This document shows positions 1 through 8,544 of a DNA stretch of 64,000 bases, in pieces. Below the pieces are notes generated by a model. That model saw only the letters and a list, made by a program, of their open reading frames with translations. It was not told where the DNA came from and searched no databases. How positions within the stretch are numbered: position 1 is the stretch's first letter; each line of letters starts with the position of its first letter. The position numbers and the translations under genes are program-made. The stretch comes from Streptomyces sp. GS7 (GTDB lineage Bacteria > Actinomycetota > Actinomycetes > Streptomycetales > Streptomycetaceae), in assembly GCF_009834125.1 (NCBI RefSeq), contig NZ_CP047146.1:6317501-6381500 (forward strand), read 5' to 3'.

Positions 1-1259
1 ATCGTCTGCCGGCGGCGGATCAGCCTGGTCTCGTCGCCGTCGACGAGGACTTCGGGGATGAGGGGCCGGGAGTTGTAGTTCGACGACATGCTGGCGCCGT
101 ACGCCCCGGTGTCGTGAAAGACCACCAGGTCACCTATCTCGGTGCGGGGCAGCGGCACGGGCTCCACATCGCCGCCCTCGACCTGCGTGAACACGTCCCC
201 CGACTCGCAGAGCGGGCCGGCCAGAACCGCGTCCCGGGCCTCCTCGCGGCGGAGCCCGCCCTCCGCGTCGAGCACCGAGACACGGTGGTGGCTGCCGTAC
301 ATCGCGGGCCGCATCAGGTCGTTGAACCCGGCGTCGACCAACACGAAGTAGTTGCTCCCGACGGGCTTCTGGGCGCGTACCTCGGCGGCCAGGACACCGG
401 AGTTCGCGACCAGGAAGCGTCCGGGTTCGATCTCCAGCCGGACCGGGTGGCCCAGTTCGGAGGCGAGTTCCTGGCGGGCGGCGTCCCAGAGCCTGAAGTA
501 GCGGTCGGTGTCGATCTCCGGGTCACCGGGCGCGTAGGGCACGGAGAGGCCGCCGCCGGCCGAGATGGCCTGGATGTCCCGCCCGGTCATCCTGACCTGC
601 TTGACCATGGTCTCGCAGACCGACTCCAGGTGGCTGTAGTCCACGCCCGAGCCGATGTGCATGTGCAGGCCGACAAGGTCCAGCCCGTGCTTGTCGACCA
701 GCGCGAGACTCTCCTCCAGGTGCTCGTGCCAGATGCCGTGCTTGCTGTGCTCACCACCGGTGTTGGTCTTACGGCTGTGCCCGTGGCCGAAGCCGGGGTT
801 GACCCGTACCCAGACCGGGTGGCCGGGGGCGGCCGTGCCCACCTGGTCGAGCATCTGCGGCGAGCCGGCGTTGACCGGGACGCCCAGTTCGACGACGCGG
901 CGCAGCGTGGACCGGTTCAGCAGGTCGGCGGTGAAGACGATGGGTTCGTTCGCTCCCGCGACCTGGTAGCCGGCCGCGAGCGCCCGCTCGATCTCGCCCT
1001 CCGAGACCGCATCGACCAGTACGCCCTCCTCGCGCATCAAACGCAGGATGTGCAGGTTCGAGCAGGCCTTCTGGGCGAAGCGGATCACATCGAACCGACG
1101 CAGCCGGGCGATCTGCGCGCGGATCGTATCGGCGTCGTACACCCACAGCGGGGTGCCGTACTCCGCGGCCGCGCCGGCGAGCCGCGGCCCGTCGAGGGAG
1201 CCGGGAAGCTCCCCCGTAGAGGAGGAGGCAGCGGGGGAAGAGGCGGAAGCAGAGGTCAT
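1..1259 (-). CDS. lysA: Diaminopimelate decarboxylase-like PLP enzyme (3' end beyond window)
   Basis: Group IV PLP-dependent decarboxylase of the alanine-racemase fold. It would convert meso-diaminopimelate to lysine in the cytosol. About 419 residues are visible from ATG at 1259. The FAQKA segment near residue 60 carries the PLP lysine, followed by HMHIGSG, a glycine-rich SAGGGLSVPY phosphate loop, EPGRFLVA, and the CESGDVF motif that supplies the substrate-binding cysteine. The stop codon lies upstream of position 1. A purine-rich site (GAGAAGGA) lies just before the start and overlaps the end of the small ORF upstream, so the two are probably translated together. A second lysA-type gene may serve a specialised pathway rather than housekeeping lysine synthesis; the sequence cannot decide. 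An ornithine or other amino-acid decarboxylase of the same fold is a less likely alternative. Confidence 0.85.
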   Translation of the reverse strand, partial: MTSASASSPAASSSTGELPGSLDGPRLAGAAAEYGTPLWVYDADTIRAQIARLRRFDVIRFAQKACSNLHILRLMREEGVLVDAVSEGEIERALAAGYQVAGANEPIVFTADLLNRSTLRRVVELGVPVNAGSPQMLDQVGTAAPGHPVWVRVNPGFGHGHSRKTNTGGEHSKHGIWHEHLEESLALVDKHGLDLVGLHMHIGSGVDYSHLESVCETMVKQVRMTGRDIQAISAGGGLSVPYAPGDPEIDTDRYFRLWDAARQELASELGHPVRLEIEPGRFLVANSGVLAAEVRAQKPVGSNYFVLVDAGFNDLMRPAMYGSHHRVSVLDAEGGLRREEARDAVLAGPLCESGDVFTQVEGGDVEPVPLPRTEIGDLVVFHDTGAYGASMSSNYNSRPLIPEVLVDGDETRLIRRRQT

Positions 1260-1261
1260 GG

Positions 1262-1466
1262 TCAGTCCTTCTCGCCGATCATCAGGGCAATTCCGAGATT
1301 CTCTTCAAAACGCCGCAGGATCTGCTCGGCTGTCCGCACCACGGACGGTTGGTCCGCGCAGCATGAAGCGGGCCACGATCTGCCCGGCGGACACCCGCGG
1401 GCCGGGCCCGGTCCCGTAGTTGTCGAAGCCGATGACCTCAAGGAATCCCGGGGGAATTCGCTCCAT
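1262..1466 (-). pseudogene. Small unknown ORF ahead of lysA, probably frameshifted
   Basis: Two overlapping reading frames look like halves of one protein. The first starts at ATG 1466, has protein-like composition (GFDNYGTGPGPRVSAGQIVA) and stops at 1305. The second frame, shifted by one base near 1330, encodes RTAEQILRRFEENLGIALMI and stops at 1262. Only two bases separate that stop from the lysA ATG, the usual geometry of a coupled pair. Joined, they would give about 68 residues. I do not recognise the family. It could be a real frameshift, a sequencing error, or a 53-residue protein whose downstream similarity to coding sequence is chance. Confidence 0.4.
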
Positions 1467-2135
1467 ATGCCAATCGAATCATGGAGTGAACGATCGAGAA
1501 TTCTTTCCATGCCCCCACACGTTTCTGTACGCAATGCCATACATGGAGGGGTTGACGCCCCCCGGCCGCTATACCGAAACACTATCGCCCTTTTTCTGGC
1601 GGCGAGCGCCGACGCCAGAGGGCGTCCTGGATCTACGGAGACTGGACCGGAGGAACTGCACGCCGCCCAGACAACCCGCGAAAATTTACCGATCCCGCTG
1701 TGCTCAATCGACAAATATCACTACGCGACGCCCGAGGCGGCGACGCGAGGGTAGCGGCAAGGCATGCCGAACTATCCCCTCTTTCAGTGTCACATCGGAA
1801 TGATGGACCAATTTTCCACAAGAAACCGTAAATGCCGACATAGCGGTCCATGTTCAAGGCGCCTGAGAATTACGGACGAAGTGTCCTGACCGACCTGGCG
1901 CCCATCACCTGTGCACCGCACCAGAAGAGACCGGCGGAGCCCGCGGAACCTGTATCCGAGCAGGCCGGAGAGCCGGCTCGCCGCCCCGCAACAGACGGGG
2001 CACGCACGATCGAAGCCCCCGCAGCGGTATGCACGGTTGCGGGGGCTCGGGGTCCGCCTCAATTCGCCGTTCCCACCGGCCACCAGGCCATCCACGCCGA
2101 GATCGCCCCCCAACCTGCACGCCCCCAACAACGAC
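1467..2135. other. Gene-free stretch upstream of the lysA unit
   Basis: No reading frame here has convincing protein character. Positions 1480-1800 are noticeably richer in A/T than the surroundings, which suits a promoter region for the leftward lysA unit. I could not pick one convincing -35/-10 pair. The long rightward frame covering 114-1754 is an antisense shadow of lysA. Confidence 0.4.
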
Positions 2136-2170
2136 AGATCCCCACGGCTTCAGAGAAGCCGTGGGGATCT
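2136..2170 (-). terminator. Perfect 15-bp hairpin after the tRNA-Leu fragment
   Basis: AGATCCCCACGGCTT at 2136-2150 pairs perfectly with 2156-2170 around a five-base loop. It lies immediately downstream, on the minus strand, of the tRNA-Leu 3' end at 2174-2198. This is where a tRNA gene's own terminator would be, so the hairpin was probably inherited together with the tRNA end. Confidence 0.65.
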
Positions 2171-2173
2171 GGT

Positions 2174-2198
2174 TGGTGTCCGAGGGGGCACTTGAACC
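2174..2198 (-). other. 3' end of a tRNA-Leu gene, likely attachment-site relic
   Basis: Read on the minus strand this is GGTTCAAGTGCCCCCTCGG followed by ACACCA. That matches the T-loop, 3' acceptor strand and CCA end of actinomycete tRNA-Leu, with one or two changes in the T-stem. The sequence upstream of the T-loop does not fold as a tRNA: no anticodon arm or D-arm is visible. It is therefore a fragment, not a functional tRNA. Integrating elements that use tRNA 3' ends leave this kind of partial copy. No integrase gene is next to it. Confidence 0.65.
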
Positions 2199-2799
2199 AT
2201 ACGCACATGCCGGTGATGCGGGGAGAATTGCAGCTGCCATAACCGTGGGTTCGGCGCCCGGGCGGGTGCCAGCGAGCCCTCGATCGCTCCGCAAGGCGAA
2301 CGCGACCAGGGTCGGCTCCAACCGCACGCGCCGCGGGCCGGCCGGCTCGGAGCTCTGGTGAAGGGGACACTGGCGACGCGTGCCGAATTGCATCCCCAGT
2401 ACGTGTAGATGCTCCTGGATGGTTTGTGCTTCCCGCCTGCGGGGAGTTTGGCGGCGGCATGCGGCATGCTGCCGATTTTCGCCCGCGGTGCCGGCCGGCG
2501 GCGCGTGCCCGCACGTGGTTCAAGGATGGGCTGGTGTCCCGATGGCGCGGGTCGAGGTGGCCGGGCTGCGTGGGGCGCCCTTGCAGGGGAAGTGACGAAG
2601 GCGCCCGATCCGGGACGGCCAATGGGAGTACCAACGGTCCGTCATAGAAGTTGGGCAGAAGACAGGTTCAACGGCTGACAGCAGCGGTCGGGGCGCCACC
2701 GGCCAGCCGCGAGAGGGGGTGGGTGCGCCCGGGTAGATCTCGGCGTGCCAGGCGAAAATGCCGCGAGGGCGGCACGGGCACCGAGATCCAAGTCGCCGT
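2199..2799. other. Gene-free stretch
   Basis: Overlapping frames here have arginine/proline-rich shadow composition and I see no protein family. The stretch lies between the tRNA-Leu fragment and the NTF2-like gene and may be decayed integrated DNA, but nothing recognisable remains. Confidence 0.35.
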
Positions 2800-3339
2800 T
2801 CATCCGCGCACGGCCTGCTGGTATGCGCCGAGAGCAGCGGGATCGTCGATGCTCCCGTGGTGGTGGTACTGGCTCCAGCGCCCTGCCTCGTAGCGGAAGT
2901 AGCGGCTGGTGCGGATCTCCAGCGGGATCCGGCTGCCGTCCGGTCCCAGGTAGTGGCCGCTCTCCCGACCTGCGAAGACGGCGTGCCGCTCGCCGACGTA
3001 AGCGACGACATCGCCGAACGTGACGGTGACATTCAGCGAGCCGGCGAAGATCTTCTCGTAGAGCTCAGCGATCAGGACCCCACCGCGAAGGATGCCTCCG
3101 ACGGGGTTGTTCAACTGGGCCAGCGGATCGGCGGTCCAGTCAGCGCGCAGAGCCTCGATGTCACGGTTGTTCAGTGCGTAGTAGAACGACTCCAGCGCGG
3201 CGAGCGCGCCTTCGGCGGAAGGATCCCCGGCCTCATGCAGTCGGTTCCGGGACTCAGGACCGTAGGAAATCTCGGTGTATTCGATCACGCGGGCATCAAC
3301 TCCGCTTCGAGCGCTGATTATTCCCCCGGACTCGGCCAT
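2800..3339 (-). CDS. SnoaL/NTF2-like (DUF4440-type) protein
   Basis: A 179-residue protein. The middle (ALESFYYALNNRDIEALRADW, then a GG-I-L-RG step and E-L-YEKIF) has the cone-shaped NTF2/SnoaL layout: an N-terminal helix followed by a curved sheet ending in YFRYEAGRWSQYHHHGSIDD. Such proteins are small ligand-binding or isomerase scaffolds whose function cannot be read from sequence alone. The first 30 residues fit the fold poorly, so the true start may be an internal codon. It overlaps the end of the leftward frame of the ABC gene upstream, which suggests that gene's C-terminal extension is not genuine. Confidence 0.7.
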   Translation of the reverse strand: MAESGGIISARSGVDARVIEYTEISYGPESRNRLHEAGDPSAEGALAALESFYYALNNRDIEALRADWTADPLAQLNNPVGGILRGGVLIAELYEKIFAGSLNVTVTFGDVVAYVGERHAVFAGRESGHYLGPDGSRIPLEIRTSRYFRYEAGRWSQYHHHGSIDDPAALGAYQQAVRG

Positions 3340-4537
3340 AGGATGGACTGTCCCCCGACATGACCCGCCCCTCGGCGCTGTGCCGCGTCCAACCGCCAGG
3401 GGCCACGTCCAACAAGGCAGAGCGGGGAGCCGTGCTCCGCCACCGCAGGCGGCAACGGTGCTGCGGCGTACCGACCCATCGGAAGCCTGCTGCCCACTGC
3501 ACCAGGTGGGTGCCGATCTCTGTCAGGTCCCGGAACCGGCCGGAAGCGCGGGGCAGCGCGGGACGCTTTCCCGCCCGGACAGCATCAGCCGCCTGCTGGT
3601 GAAGGCGGTGGCCGGGAGCGCGCGGGGCAGGGGGAGCACGGCCACGGAGTACGGCCACGCGACATGGGCCCGAACGCTGTGCTTCAACGCAATCCACGGG
3701 AATGGACAATTGCTGACGCACCGGCCGCCGACGGCCTGGCCGGCCCGCCGGGCGGCGTGTCCGCACGCTCCAGCGCCCATCGACACGGGTGAGGCGAATC
3801 GGGTGGTCGAAGCACTTGCTGACCTGGTCGCTGGTCAGGACCTCATCGGCCGGCCCGGAGGACAGGCAGCGCCCGTCGCGCAGCAGCATCACATGCGTCG
3901 TGCCCGGAGGGAGCTCCTCCAATCGGTGGGTGACCAGGACCGATGCCAGCTCGGGGTAGGTGTGCTGGAGCGTGTCGATCCGTTCGATGAGCTGCTCCCG
4001 GCCCGCGACATCCAGTCCGGTTGCGGGTTCGTCGAGCAGCAGCAGCCGTGGACTGGGCATCAGAGCCCGCGCGATCAGTGCCCGGCCCCGCTCACCCTGG
4101 GAAAGGGTCGGCCACCGTGCCCCGAGGCGGTCGCTCAGGCCGAGCAGACCGATGAGGCGGTCAGCCATCGCCACTTGCTCAGCTGTCGGGCTCCAGCGGG
4201 GCACCCGTTCGATGGTGTTGGTCAGCCCGGTCAGCACGACATCCCGGACTTTCAAGGGCGAGCGCAGCGCATGCCGTGGGTCCACATGGCCGATGCAGGA
4301 CCGCAGTTGGCGCATGTCGACCCGGCCCAGCTCGTGACCCAGGACCTCCACCGTACCCCGGGTGGGATGCGCGAGCGCTCCCAGGAGGCTGAGCAGGCTG
4401 CTCTTGCCCGCGCCATTGGCGCCGAGCAGCGCCCAGTGCTCTCCGGACCGTACGGTCAGCGAGACTTCCTCCAGAATCGCATCACCGTCGCGGACGAGAT
4501 CCACGTTGTTCGCACGGAGTACCGCGGTCTCGTTCAC
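3296..4537 (-). CDS. ABC transporter ATP-binding protein
   Basis: GTG at 4537 overlaps the leuA stop (GTGA), so translation is coupled to leuA. Residues 1-260 form one nucleotide-binding domain: Walker [10 protein letters not shown], signature LSQGERGR, Walker [14 protein letters not shown] and the switch histidine in VTHRLEEL. The domain is of the single-subunit ModF/YlmA-like type and no permease gene is adjacent. The frame continues about 140 residues past the domain as arginine/proline-rich sequence with no fold I recognise and overlaps the next gene. The native stop was therefore probably lost by mutation or frameshift. Substrate and partner are unknown. Confidence 0.8.
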   Translation of the reverse strand: MNETAVLRANNVDLVRDGDAILEEVSLTVRSGEHWALLGANGAGKSSLLSLLGALAHPTRGTVEVLGHELGRVDMRQLRSCIGHVDPRHALRSPLKVRDVVLTGLTNTIERVPRWSPTAEQVAMADRLIGLLGLSDRLGARWPTLSQGERGRALIARALMPSPRLLLLDEPATGLDVAGREQLIERIDTLQHTYPELASVLVTHRLEELPPGTTHVMLLRDGRCLSSGPADEVLTSDQVSKCFDHPIRLTRVDGRWSVRTRRPAGRPGRRRPVRQQLSIPVDCVEAQRSGPCRVAVLRGRAPPAPRAPGHRLHQQAADAVRAGKRPALPRASGRFRDLTEIGTHLVQWAAGFRWVGTPQHRCRLRWRSTAPRSALLDVAPGGWTRHSAEGRVMSGDSPSYGRVRGNNQRSKRS

Positions 4538-6330
4538 GGTCGACTCCGTTCGGCGCGGTTGACGGCGGCCATGACGGCGTGAACCGACGCGGCCAGAATG
4601 GAGGTGTCCCAGCCTGCGCCCCAACAGGTGATGTCCTTCACACGGCACTCGGCGTAGGAGATGGCGTGACTGCCCGGTCCGGTGGTGGTGGCGTGCTCGG
4701 TGTAGTTGAGGATGTCGACCTCGATCCCGGCCGTACCGAGGGCATCGGTGAAGGCCGACAGTGGTCCGTTGCCGGATCCCTGACAGTGGCGCGCTTGGCC
4801 GTCGATGTGCAGAGTGCAGGCGAACCGGTGCTCGCCGGGGCCGGATTCCATAGTGCTCCAGGAGACCAGCTCGACCGGGCCTTCCTGGACAGGGCCGATG
4901 TACGTGGTACGGAAGAGGTCCCACAGGTCCTTGTGCGACAGTTCCCGTCCGCTGGCATCGGACATGTGCTGCACCGTGCGGGAGAAGTCCGCGCGCATCG
5001 CCTTCGGCAGATCCAGGCCGTGATGGGTGTGGAGAAGGTGGGCGATGCCGCCCTTGCCGGACTGGGAGTTGATGCGGATGACTTCCTCATACGTGCGGCC
5101 GACGTCACCCGGATCGATGGGCAGATATGGCACCGCCCATGGCGCCTCCTCAGCACGGACGCCCTGCTCGGCAGCCTGCTTGGCGTGATGGGCCATGCCC
5201 TTGGCGATGGCGTCCTGATGAGTGCCGGAGAAGGCCGTGTGCACGAGTTCGCCGCCATAGGGGTGGCGGGGGTGGACCGGCAGCCGGGTGCAGCGCTCCA
5301 CCACCTCACGTACGGCATCGATGTCGGAGAAGTCGATCATCGGGTTCACGCCCTGCGCATACAGGTTCAGGGCCAGGGTGACCAGGTCGACGTTCCCGGT
5401 CCGTTCGCCGTTGCCGAACAGGCAGCCCTCCACCCTCTGCGCGCCAGCCAGCATGGCAAGCTCCGCGCAGGCGACGCCGGTGCCACGGTCGTTGTGCGGG
5501 TGGACGGACAGGATCACCGACTCACGCCGCGTCAGGTGGCGGTCCATGTACTCGATCTGGTCCGCATACACATTGGGCGTTGCCACCTCCACCGTCGCCG
5601 GCAGATTGTGAATCACCGGTCGGTCCGGGCATGCCTCCCACAGCTCGGTCACGCTGTTGCAGACCTCCAGGACGAAGTCCGGCTCCGTGAGGTTGAACAC
5701 CTCGGGGGAGAACTCGAACCGGATGTCCGCCCCCGGCTGTTCCTCGGCCCGCCGCATCAGGTAGGTGGCCGCGTCCCGGATCAGCCCGTGAACCTCCGTG
5801 CGGGATCGTTCCAGGACCACGTCCCGCCATGTGGGAGCGGTGGCCGTGTAGAGGTGGACGACGGTGCGCGGGAGCCCCTCGATCGAGGCGACGGTCCTGT
5901 CGATGAGATCGCGGCGGGCCGCCGTGAAGACGGACACGGTCACGTCCTCGGGCACCGCCCCGCTGGTGGCCAGGTGGCGTACGAAGTCGAAGTCGGTCTG
6001 GCTGGCGGAGGGGTAGCCGACCTCGATCTCCTTGAAGCCCATGGTGACCAGGAGGTCGAACATCCGGCGCTTGCGCTCGGTGTCCATCGGCTCGGCCAGC
6101 GCCTGGTTACCGTCGCGCAGATCGACCGGTACCCACAGCGGGGCCCGCTCGATCCGGCGGGACGGCCAGGTCCGGTCCGCCAGGGGCAGGGCGACACGGT
6201 GATGTACGGGCTGATAGCGGTAATGCGGCATCGCGCTCGGTCGCTGCGGATTCCACACCGGCGAATCCGGCGGAACATCACCGGACGGAGTGCGCAGCGT
6301 GGGGAACTTCGTGGTCTCGCAGGAAGCCAT
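4534..6330 (-). CDS. leuA: 2-isopropylmalate synthase
   Basis: First committed step of leucine synthesis: acetyl-CoA plus 2-oxoisovalerate gives 2-isopropylmalate. The 598-residue protein starts at ATG 6330. It has the LeuA type-2 layout: a TIM barrel with LRDGNQAL (metal-binding Asp and substrate Arg), [11 protein letters not shown] (metal-binding His-x-His is a separate later motif), [15 protein letters not shown], and a C-terminal regulatory domain ending near the GTG of the ABC gene. Length and motifs agree with actinobacterial LeuA. Expression appears doubly controlled: a leucine-rich leader peptide and hairpin lie just upstream, and a GntR-type operator covers the leader promoter. Confidence 0.95.
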   Translation of the reverse strand: MASCETTKFPTLRTPSGDVPPDSPVWNPQRPSAMPHYRYQPVHHRVALPLADRTWPSRRIERAPLWVPVDLRDGNQALAEPMDTERKRRMFDLLVTMGFKEIEVGYPSASQTDFDFVRHLATSGAVPEDVTVSVFTAARRDLIDRTVASIEGLPRTVVHLYTATAPTWRDVVLERSRTEVHGLIRDAATYLMRRAEEQPGADIRFEFSPEVFNLTEPDFVLEVCNSVTELWEACPDRPVIHNLPATVEVATPNVYADQIEYMDRHLTRRESVILSVHPHNDRGTGVACAELAMLAGAQRVEGCLFGNGERTGNVDLVTLALNLYAQGVNPMIDFSDIDAVREVVERCTRLPVHPRHPYGGELVHTAFSGTHQDAIAKGMAHHAKQAAEQGVRAEEAPWAVPYLPIDPGDVGRTYEEVIRINSQSGKGGIAHLLHTHHGLDLPKAMRADFSRTVQHMSDASGRELSHKDLWDLFRTTYIGPVQEGPVELVSWSTMESGPGEHRFACTLHIDGQARHCQGSGNGPLSAFTDALGTAGIEVDILNYTEHATTTGPGSHAISYAECRVKDITCWGAGWDTSILAASVHAVMAAVNRAERSRP

Positions 6331-6382
6331 GGTGCAGAACTTCTCTCGGTCGGCCCTCTGATGACCAGCACAGCCTGGTACC

Positions 6383-6420
6383 CCGCTGCGGGGTGCCGGT
6401 CGCATCAGGCCCCGCAGCGG
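6383..6420 (-). promoter_or_regulatory. Hairpin between leuL and leuA (attenuator)
   Basis: CCGCTGCGGGG and CCCCGCAGCGG form a perfect 11-bp stem with a 16-base loop. On the transcript the 5' arm contains the last codons of the leader peptide, so a ribosome stalled at the leucine run would stop the stem forming. A second, smaller stem (ACCAG/CTGGT) follows directly. There is no U-tract, so control could act on termination or on translation. Confidence 0.65.
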
Positions 6421-6452
6421 CTGCCAAGAAGGAGAAGCTCACGCAGCAACAT
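6405..6452 (-). CDS. leuL: Leucine-rich leader peptide of leuA
   Basis: A 15-codon ORF reading [15 protein letters not shown], with six leucines in nine codons (TTG, CTG, CTT, CTC, CTT, CTT). It lies 75 bases upstream of leuA on the same strand and overlaps the 5' arm of the hairpin. No Shine-Dalgarno sequence precedes its ATG, but a -10-like TACTGT ends seven bases before it, so the transcript is probably leaderless. This is the standard organisation of amino-acid attenuation: scarce leucyl-tRNA stalls the ribosome and lets leuA be expressed. It is shorter than any ordinary gene and would be missed by most gene finders. Confidence 0.8.
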   Translation of the reverse strand: MLLRELLLLGSRCGA

Positions 6453-6459
6453 GCCGGGT

Positions 6460-6488
6460 ACAGTAGCCACAACCAACTCCTCAGACAA
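6460..6488 (-). promoter_or_regulatory. leuL-leuA promoter
   Basis: On the minus strand, TTGTCT (6483-6488) is followed by exactly 17 bases and TACTGT (6460-6465). This is a good SigA-type promoter, with predicted transcription start at or next to the leuL ATG. The -35 box lies inside the operator at 6481-6495. Confidence 0.65.
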
Positions 6489-6495
6489 CCTGAGA
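6481..6495. promoter_or_regulatory. GntR-family operator, copy 1 (leuL promoter)
   Basis: TCAGACAACCTGAGA, with a palindromic core TCAG-N5-CTGA. The identical 15-mer recurs at 6638. This copy covers the -35 box of the leuL-leuA promoter, so binding should repress leuA. Confidence 0.7.
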
Positions 6496-6637
6496 GACTT
6501 GCGCAGGTGGAGTCGGGCGTCAGGAAGTGTCAGCCCGTCAACCTTCCAGCGAATACGGAACGTTGGACACCTGATGGAATGCCCCTTCTCGTTCGCCTGA
6601 CCTCAGCGTCACGCCCAGTACACTGGCCGGCACGTCA

Positions 6638-6652
6638 TCAGACAACCTGAGA
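6638..6652. promoter_or_regulatory. GntR-family operator, copy 2 (regulator promoter)
   Basis: The same 15-mer as at 6481. It lies 12 bases before the ATG of the GntR gene and just downstream of a -10-like TACACT (6619-6624), the expected position for autorepression. Confidence 0.7.
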
Positions 6653-6664
6653 GGTGATAGCGGG

Positions 6665-7354
6665 ATGCCGCTCGGTGCCCTCCGCCCCAGCCCACTGGTC
6701 GAACAGGCCACCCAGCACCTACGCGACCAGATCACCGAGGGGCAGTGGCCGGTCGGGACCAAGCTCCCTGCCGAAACCGCCCTGGCCAAGACCCTCGGCG
6801 TGGGCCGCTCCACGGTGCGCGAAGCCTTGCGCGCCCTGGCCGGAGCCGGCCTGTTGCAGGCCCGCCAGGGCGCCGGCGTCTTCGTCATCGCCACCGAGCC
6901 CGAAGAGGACTGGGCCACCCGGCTGCGGCACGCCGCAGTCACCGACATCTACGAAGTCCGCATGCTGATCGAGGTGCAAGCCGCGCGCCTGGCCGCGCAG
7001 CGCCGTACCAAGGTCGATCTCACGGCCATGCGGACGGCTCTGGACGCCCGTCGAGCGGCGGCCACCGGCGATGACGCGGCCTTCGTCGACGCGGACATCG
7101 CCCTGCATGCCGCGGTCGTCGCGGGCGCCCACAACCCCGTCCTCACCGACCTGTTCAACGAATTCATCCCCGCGCTGCGCAAAGGGCTGATCGACCTGCT
7201 GGACCTCCTCGACCTGCGAGCCCACGAGCCGAATCATGGAGACGAAGCCCATGACGCCCTGGTGCGGGCCATCGAGCGCGGTGACGCCGACACCGCCAGC
7301 AGCACCCTCCAGGCCGAGCTGGAACAGACCCTCACACGCCTCCACCGCCTCTGA
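6665..7354 (+). CDS. GntR/FadR-family (FCD) transcriptional regulator
   Basis: A 229-residue repressor. Residues 8-75 are a winged helix (LPAETALAKTLGVGRSTVRE, then ALAGAGLLQARQGAGVFV). Residues 95-220 form an all-helical FCD ligand domain with the usual acidic/histidine metal positions (DADIALHAAVV, HGDEAHDALVRAI). GAGGTG precedes the ATG. Two identical operators, one before this gene and one over the divergent leuL-leuA promoter, indicate control of itself and of leucine synthesis. The ligand is unknown; an oxoacid or amino acid of the branched-chain pathway would fit. Confidence 0.9.
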   Translation: MPLGALRPSPLVEQATQHLRDQITEGQWPVGTKLPAETALAKTLGVGRSTVREALRALAGAGLLQARQGAGVFVIATEPEEDWATRLRHAAVTDIYEVRMLIEVQAARLAAQRRTKVDLTAMRTALDARRAAATGDDAAFVDADIALHAAVVAGAHNPVLTDLFNEFIPALRKGLIDLLDLLDLRAHEPNHGDEAHDALVRAIERGDADTASSTLQAELEQTLTRLHRL

Positions 7355-7419
7355 ATCACGGCGGAGGCGGAGAGCGCGCTAACTTTCCTTGGCGCGGCCG
7401 ACTTCACTTCACCGAGAGC

Positions 7420-8035
7420 TCACAGAAGGAAGGAGAACCAGGGAGATCCCGGCGAGATCCTGTCGATCGCCAGGGGGCTGTCCTGCATGCGCTGCAACAG
7501 GCTGTCGAGGTCCTGGGGACGCTCCAGTTCGATGCCGACGAGGGCTGCCCCCGTCTCACGGTTGTTCTTCTTGACGTACTCGAAGGCAACGATGTCCTCA
7601 CCGTTGTCGAGAACCTCGTCCAGGAAGTGCCGCAGCGCACCCGGCTGTTGGGGAAACGTCACAAGGAAGTAGTGGCGCAGGCCCACGTGCACAAGGGAGC
7701 GCTCCACCCCGCGTGATCTCCCGGGCGACCGTGCCCTGGCCCTCGATGGTCCGCACGTCGTCAAAGGAATGGACGTACACCGCGCCGGTGTGCTCACTGT
7801 TCCAGTGTGCGGCGGCACTGGCCTCGTCGTACGTGCTGCCGACGACCACGAGCTCGACGGCGTCACCACCGAACGCCTCGATGCGCTCCCGTTTCTGGCG
7901 CGGAGTGTTGGACGGGACGAACACCCGGCCGCGAATGCCGAGCCGGCTGCACGCGAAGGTGACTCCCTGACCGTGGTTGCCCGCACTGGCGCAGACGACG
8001 CCGCGCCGCCGCTCCTCGTCCGTGAGCGAGGAAAT
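7420..8035 (-). pseudogene. ilvA: Threonine dehydratase relic
   Basis: Two separate pieces of the actinobacterial IlvA remain, in different frames. The first holds GVVCASAGNHGQGVTFACS and VFVPSNTPRQKRERI from the PLP fold, ending at EGQGTVAREI. The second is the C-terminal ACT-like region (HYFLVTFPQQPGALRHFLDE, then EYVKKNNRETGAALVGIEL) and stops at 7420. The N-terminal part with the PLP lysine and roughly 150 residues of the core are missing, so it cannot be active. Its position beside leuA and the GntR gene suggests a former branched-chain amino-acid locus. Confidence 0.88.
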
Positions 8036-8228
8036 GGTTGGGGGACGGGGTGAGGAGCGGCCTGGCACGGTGTTGTCCTGCTGTGACGTGGCTTGATCCG
8101 GTCGGTGATCGGCCAGCATTCATCACCTCGCCTACCCCCGGGGCCCGATCCGCGGGACCCGTCTGCCCAGCCTCCCTGAGCGTAATGATCACCACGACGA
8201 CGCCACGAGATCACCACGGGGGCCAGTC

Positions 8229-8543
8229 TTGACGTGCAACCTTTTCTCCTTCCGTCCCGAACCGGTCACCGTGCTGGCCCAGGGCTTAACCGCATCCGCC
8301 GACCATCTCGACAGTCGCGTCCGTGAGTTCGCCGCGCAGGCCGGGAACGTGACCGACGCCTCCGGCCCCAGCTCGGGGTCCACCGAAGTCCACTCCCCGT
8401 ACGCGCAGATGACCCGCCATACGGCGACGGCCCTCCGGGAGATATCCGCGGACCTGCGGGACCACGCCTCCGGTCTGCACCACGCCGTCGCCTCCTACGA
8501 GGGCGCCGAGTACGCGCGAGCTCAGCAGTTCCTGGGGAAGTGA
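8229..8543 (+). CDS. ESX/EspC-like small helical protein
   Basis: About 104 residues, predicted as two amphipathic helices. The pattern F-x-P-x3-LAQGL, HLDSRVREFAAQAGNV, YAQMTRHTA, and a C-terminal helix ending YEGAEY match the third gene of this run position by position. This is the layout of type VII secretion substrates of the EspC kind (PF10824-like). The listed start is a TTG; a start a few codons downstream is possible. It is the first gene of a three-gene operon and is separated by one base from the WXG100 gene. No EccC-type ATPase is in the window. Confidence 0.65.
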   Translation: MTCNLFSFRPEPVTVLAQGLTASADHLDSRVREFAAQAGNVTDASGPSSGSTEVHSPYAQMTRHTATALREISADLRDHASGLHHAVASYEGAEYARAQQFLGK

Positions 8544-8544
8544 C

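Noticed and set aside
114..1754. 546-residue rightward ORF
   Set aside because: It lies antisense to the clear lysA-type gene, has His/Arg/Gly-rich shadow composition and shows no domain.
2174..2198. Complete tRNA-Leu gene
   Set aside because: Only the T-loop, acceptor strand and CCA are present; no anticodon or D arm can be folded from the adjacent sequence.
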